Positions 39,387-40,288 of a DNA stretch of 40,288 nt are shown in pieces. Source of the DNA: Nocardioides litoris (lineage in GTDB: Bacteria > Actinomycetota > Actinomycetes > Propionibacteriales > Nocardioidaceae). Within the stretch, counting starts at the first letter, position 1, and each line of letters opens with the position of its first letter. A program made the position numbers and the translations under genes. The DNA lies in assembly GCF_006346315.1 (NCBI RefSeq), contig NZ_VDMR01000007.1, positions 1-40,288 of the forward strand, given 5' to 3'. Under the pieces are notes generated by a model. That model made no database searches and was not told the origin of the DNA. It saw nothing but the letters and a program-made list of their open reading frames with translations.

Positions 39387-40288
39387 TCATCGGTCCCACG
39401 TGCCCGCGAACTCCGACCAGGGGGTCCAGTCGCCGTTGGGAGCGGTCTGGGACTTGGTGTAGGCCTTGTTGTCCTGCCCGACGGCGAAGACCTGGAGGCG
39501 ACCGTCGGCGTTGCGGGCGGCGGTCAGGGTCGAGAGGCGGTCGAAGGTGCCCTCGCCGAACTGGTACCAGCCTGTCCAGCCGCCGTTGGGCGCCGTCTGG
39601 GCGATGGAGTAGACCTTCTCGTTCTGTCCGACCACGACGAGCTGGAGCCGCCCGTCGGCGTTGGTGAGGGTGGTCAGGGTCGACTTGCGGTCGAAGGTGC
39701 CGACCCCGAGCTGGGACCAGGGGGTCCAGTCGCCGTTGGGAGCGGTCTGGGACTTGGTGTAGGCCTTGTTGTCCTGCCCGACGGCGAAGACCTGGAGGCG
39801 ACCGTCGGCGTTGCGGGCGGCGGTCAGGGTCGAGAGGCGGTCGAAGGTGCCCTCGCCGAACTGGTACCAGCCTGTCCAGCCGCCGTTGGGCGCCGTCTGG
39901 GCGATGGAGTAGACCTTCTCGTTCTGTCCGACCACGACGAGCTGGAGCCGCCCGTCGGCGTTGGTGAGGGTGGTCAGGGTCGACTTGCGGTCGAAGGTGC
40001 CGACCCCGAGCTGGGACCAGGGGGTCCAGTCGCCGTTGGGAGCGGTCTGGGACTTGGTGTAGGCCTTGTTGTCCTGCCCGACGGCGAAGACCTGGAGGCG
40101 ACCGTCGGCGTGGCGAGCCACCTCGAACAGGCCGGGCGCCGAGCCGACCGGCGCGGGCGTGGGTGCGGTGGGTGCGGGTGGGCGGCCGCAGTTCTGGCTG
40201 GTCAGGGAGTTGGTGGAGTAGCGGTCGTTGGTGAAGGTGATGCCGCCGGAGGTGTAGGTGCGGGGGGAGGACCAGGTGTATTGGCCGC
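39387..40288 (-). CDS. Beta-propeller lectin-like protein, 5' end outside the window
   Basis: Three hundred residues are visible (first full codon at 40286). The upstream part reads TYTSGGITFTNDRYSTNSLT, a Cys, then a Pro/Ala/Thr linker (PPAPTAPTPAPVGSAPG), like an extracellular protein. Five blades of about 50 residues follow, alternating RLQVFAVGQDNKAYTKSQTA...WTPWSQLG and RLQLVVVGQNEKVYSIAQTA...WTGWYQFG, each with NADGRL at the junction. This is the pattern of PLL/tachylectin-type propellers that bind sugars. It ends GTWDR. An internal GTG at 40121 exists, but the open frame continues to the window edge, so it is a 5'-truncated gene. Confidence 0.82.
   Translation of the reverse strand, partial: GQYTWSSPRTYTSGGITFTNDRYSTNSLTSQNCGRPPAPTAPTPAPVGSAPGLFEVARHADGRLQVFAVGQDNKAYTKSQTAPNGDWTPWSQLGVGTFDRKSTLTTLTNADGRLQLVVVGQNEKVYSIAQTAPNGGWTGWYQFGEGTFDRLSTLTAARNADGRLQVFAVGQDNKAYTKSQTAPNGDWTPWSQLGVGTFDRKSTLTTLTNADGRLQLVVVGQNEKVYSIAQTAPNGGWTGWYQFGEGTFDRLSTLTAARNADGRLQVFAVGQDNKAYTKSQTAPNGDWTPWSEFAGTWDR
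39415..40110. repeat. Exact 300-bp tandem repeat in the lectin-like gene
   Basis: Bases 39421-39720 are identical to 39721-40020, and the third copy matches to 40110. Each unit encodes two propeller blades. There are no differences even at third codon positions. Confidence 0.95.

Overview
The window is high-GC DNA from an actinomycete. The gene set fits Nocardioides or a relative: the infA-rpmJ-rpsM-rpsK-rpsD-rpoA-rplQ order, an L17 with an acidic tail, a SigE-type ECF factor, GTG starts and many apparently leaderless genes. The family-level placement is inference from general protein character, not from a database match.

Positions 1-22100 look like ordinary chromosome. A luciferase-like flavin oxidoreductase is followed by the seven-gene ribosomal/RNA polymerase operon (1417-5499), closed by a perfect 15-bp hairpin. 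Next come an ECF sigma factor with a membrane-anchored partner, a ketopantoate-reductase-like gene divergent from ispH, a GT2 glycosyltransferase/GtrA pair, and a YciO-type protein. These are followed by a polytopic membrane protein with a 60-residue membrane partner, divergent from a MerR regulator. Then a DUF6542-like protein with RmuC, a GGDEF-EAL protein with exonuclease III, a TPR-SARP/BTAD regulator and ychF.

Positions 22101-40288 are accessory in character. There is a PIN-domain protein overlapping a 256-residue partner of unknown family (toxin-antitoxin-like). A compact rep-xis-int cassette has the gene order of pSAM2-type actinomycete integrative elements, but no transfer genes are visible. 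A protein with a HEPN-like Rx4H motif follows, then a secreted protein of about 1550 residues with two pre-domains and twelve fibronectin-III modules. A second tyrosine recombinase overlaps a small ribosome-modulation-factor-like (Rmf/CrpP) protein and ends at a U-tract terminator. Next is a 1259-residue enzyme, then a small cREC-like receiver protein with a four-HTH protein, and finally the 3' part of a beta-propeller lectin-like gene built from an exact 300-bp tandem repeat.

The most unusual item is the 1259-residue protein at 34104-37883. One chain appears to join an N-terminal PD-(D/E)XK nuclease, an Eco57I-like N6-adenine methylase (DPSCGSGTF and NPPW motifs) and a C-terminal YprB/TM0106-type RNase H-fold nuclease (YNEDDTRAT motif). 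With two recombinases, PIN and HEPN-like proteins, an Rmf-like protein and a cREC/HTH pair nearby, it sits in what looks like a defence island.

A second theme is promoter design. A TANNNT -10 element lies 6-8 nt before the start codon of ispH, ychF, xthA, the cREC gene, the four-HTH gene and the fused methylase, so these genes are probably transcribed as leaderless mRNAs.
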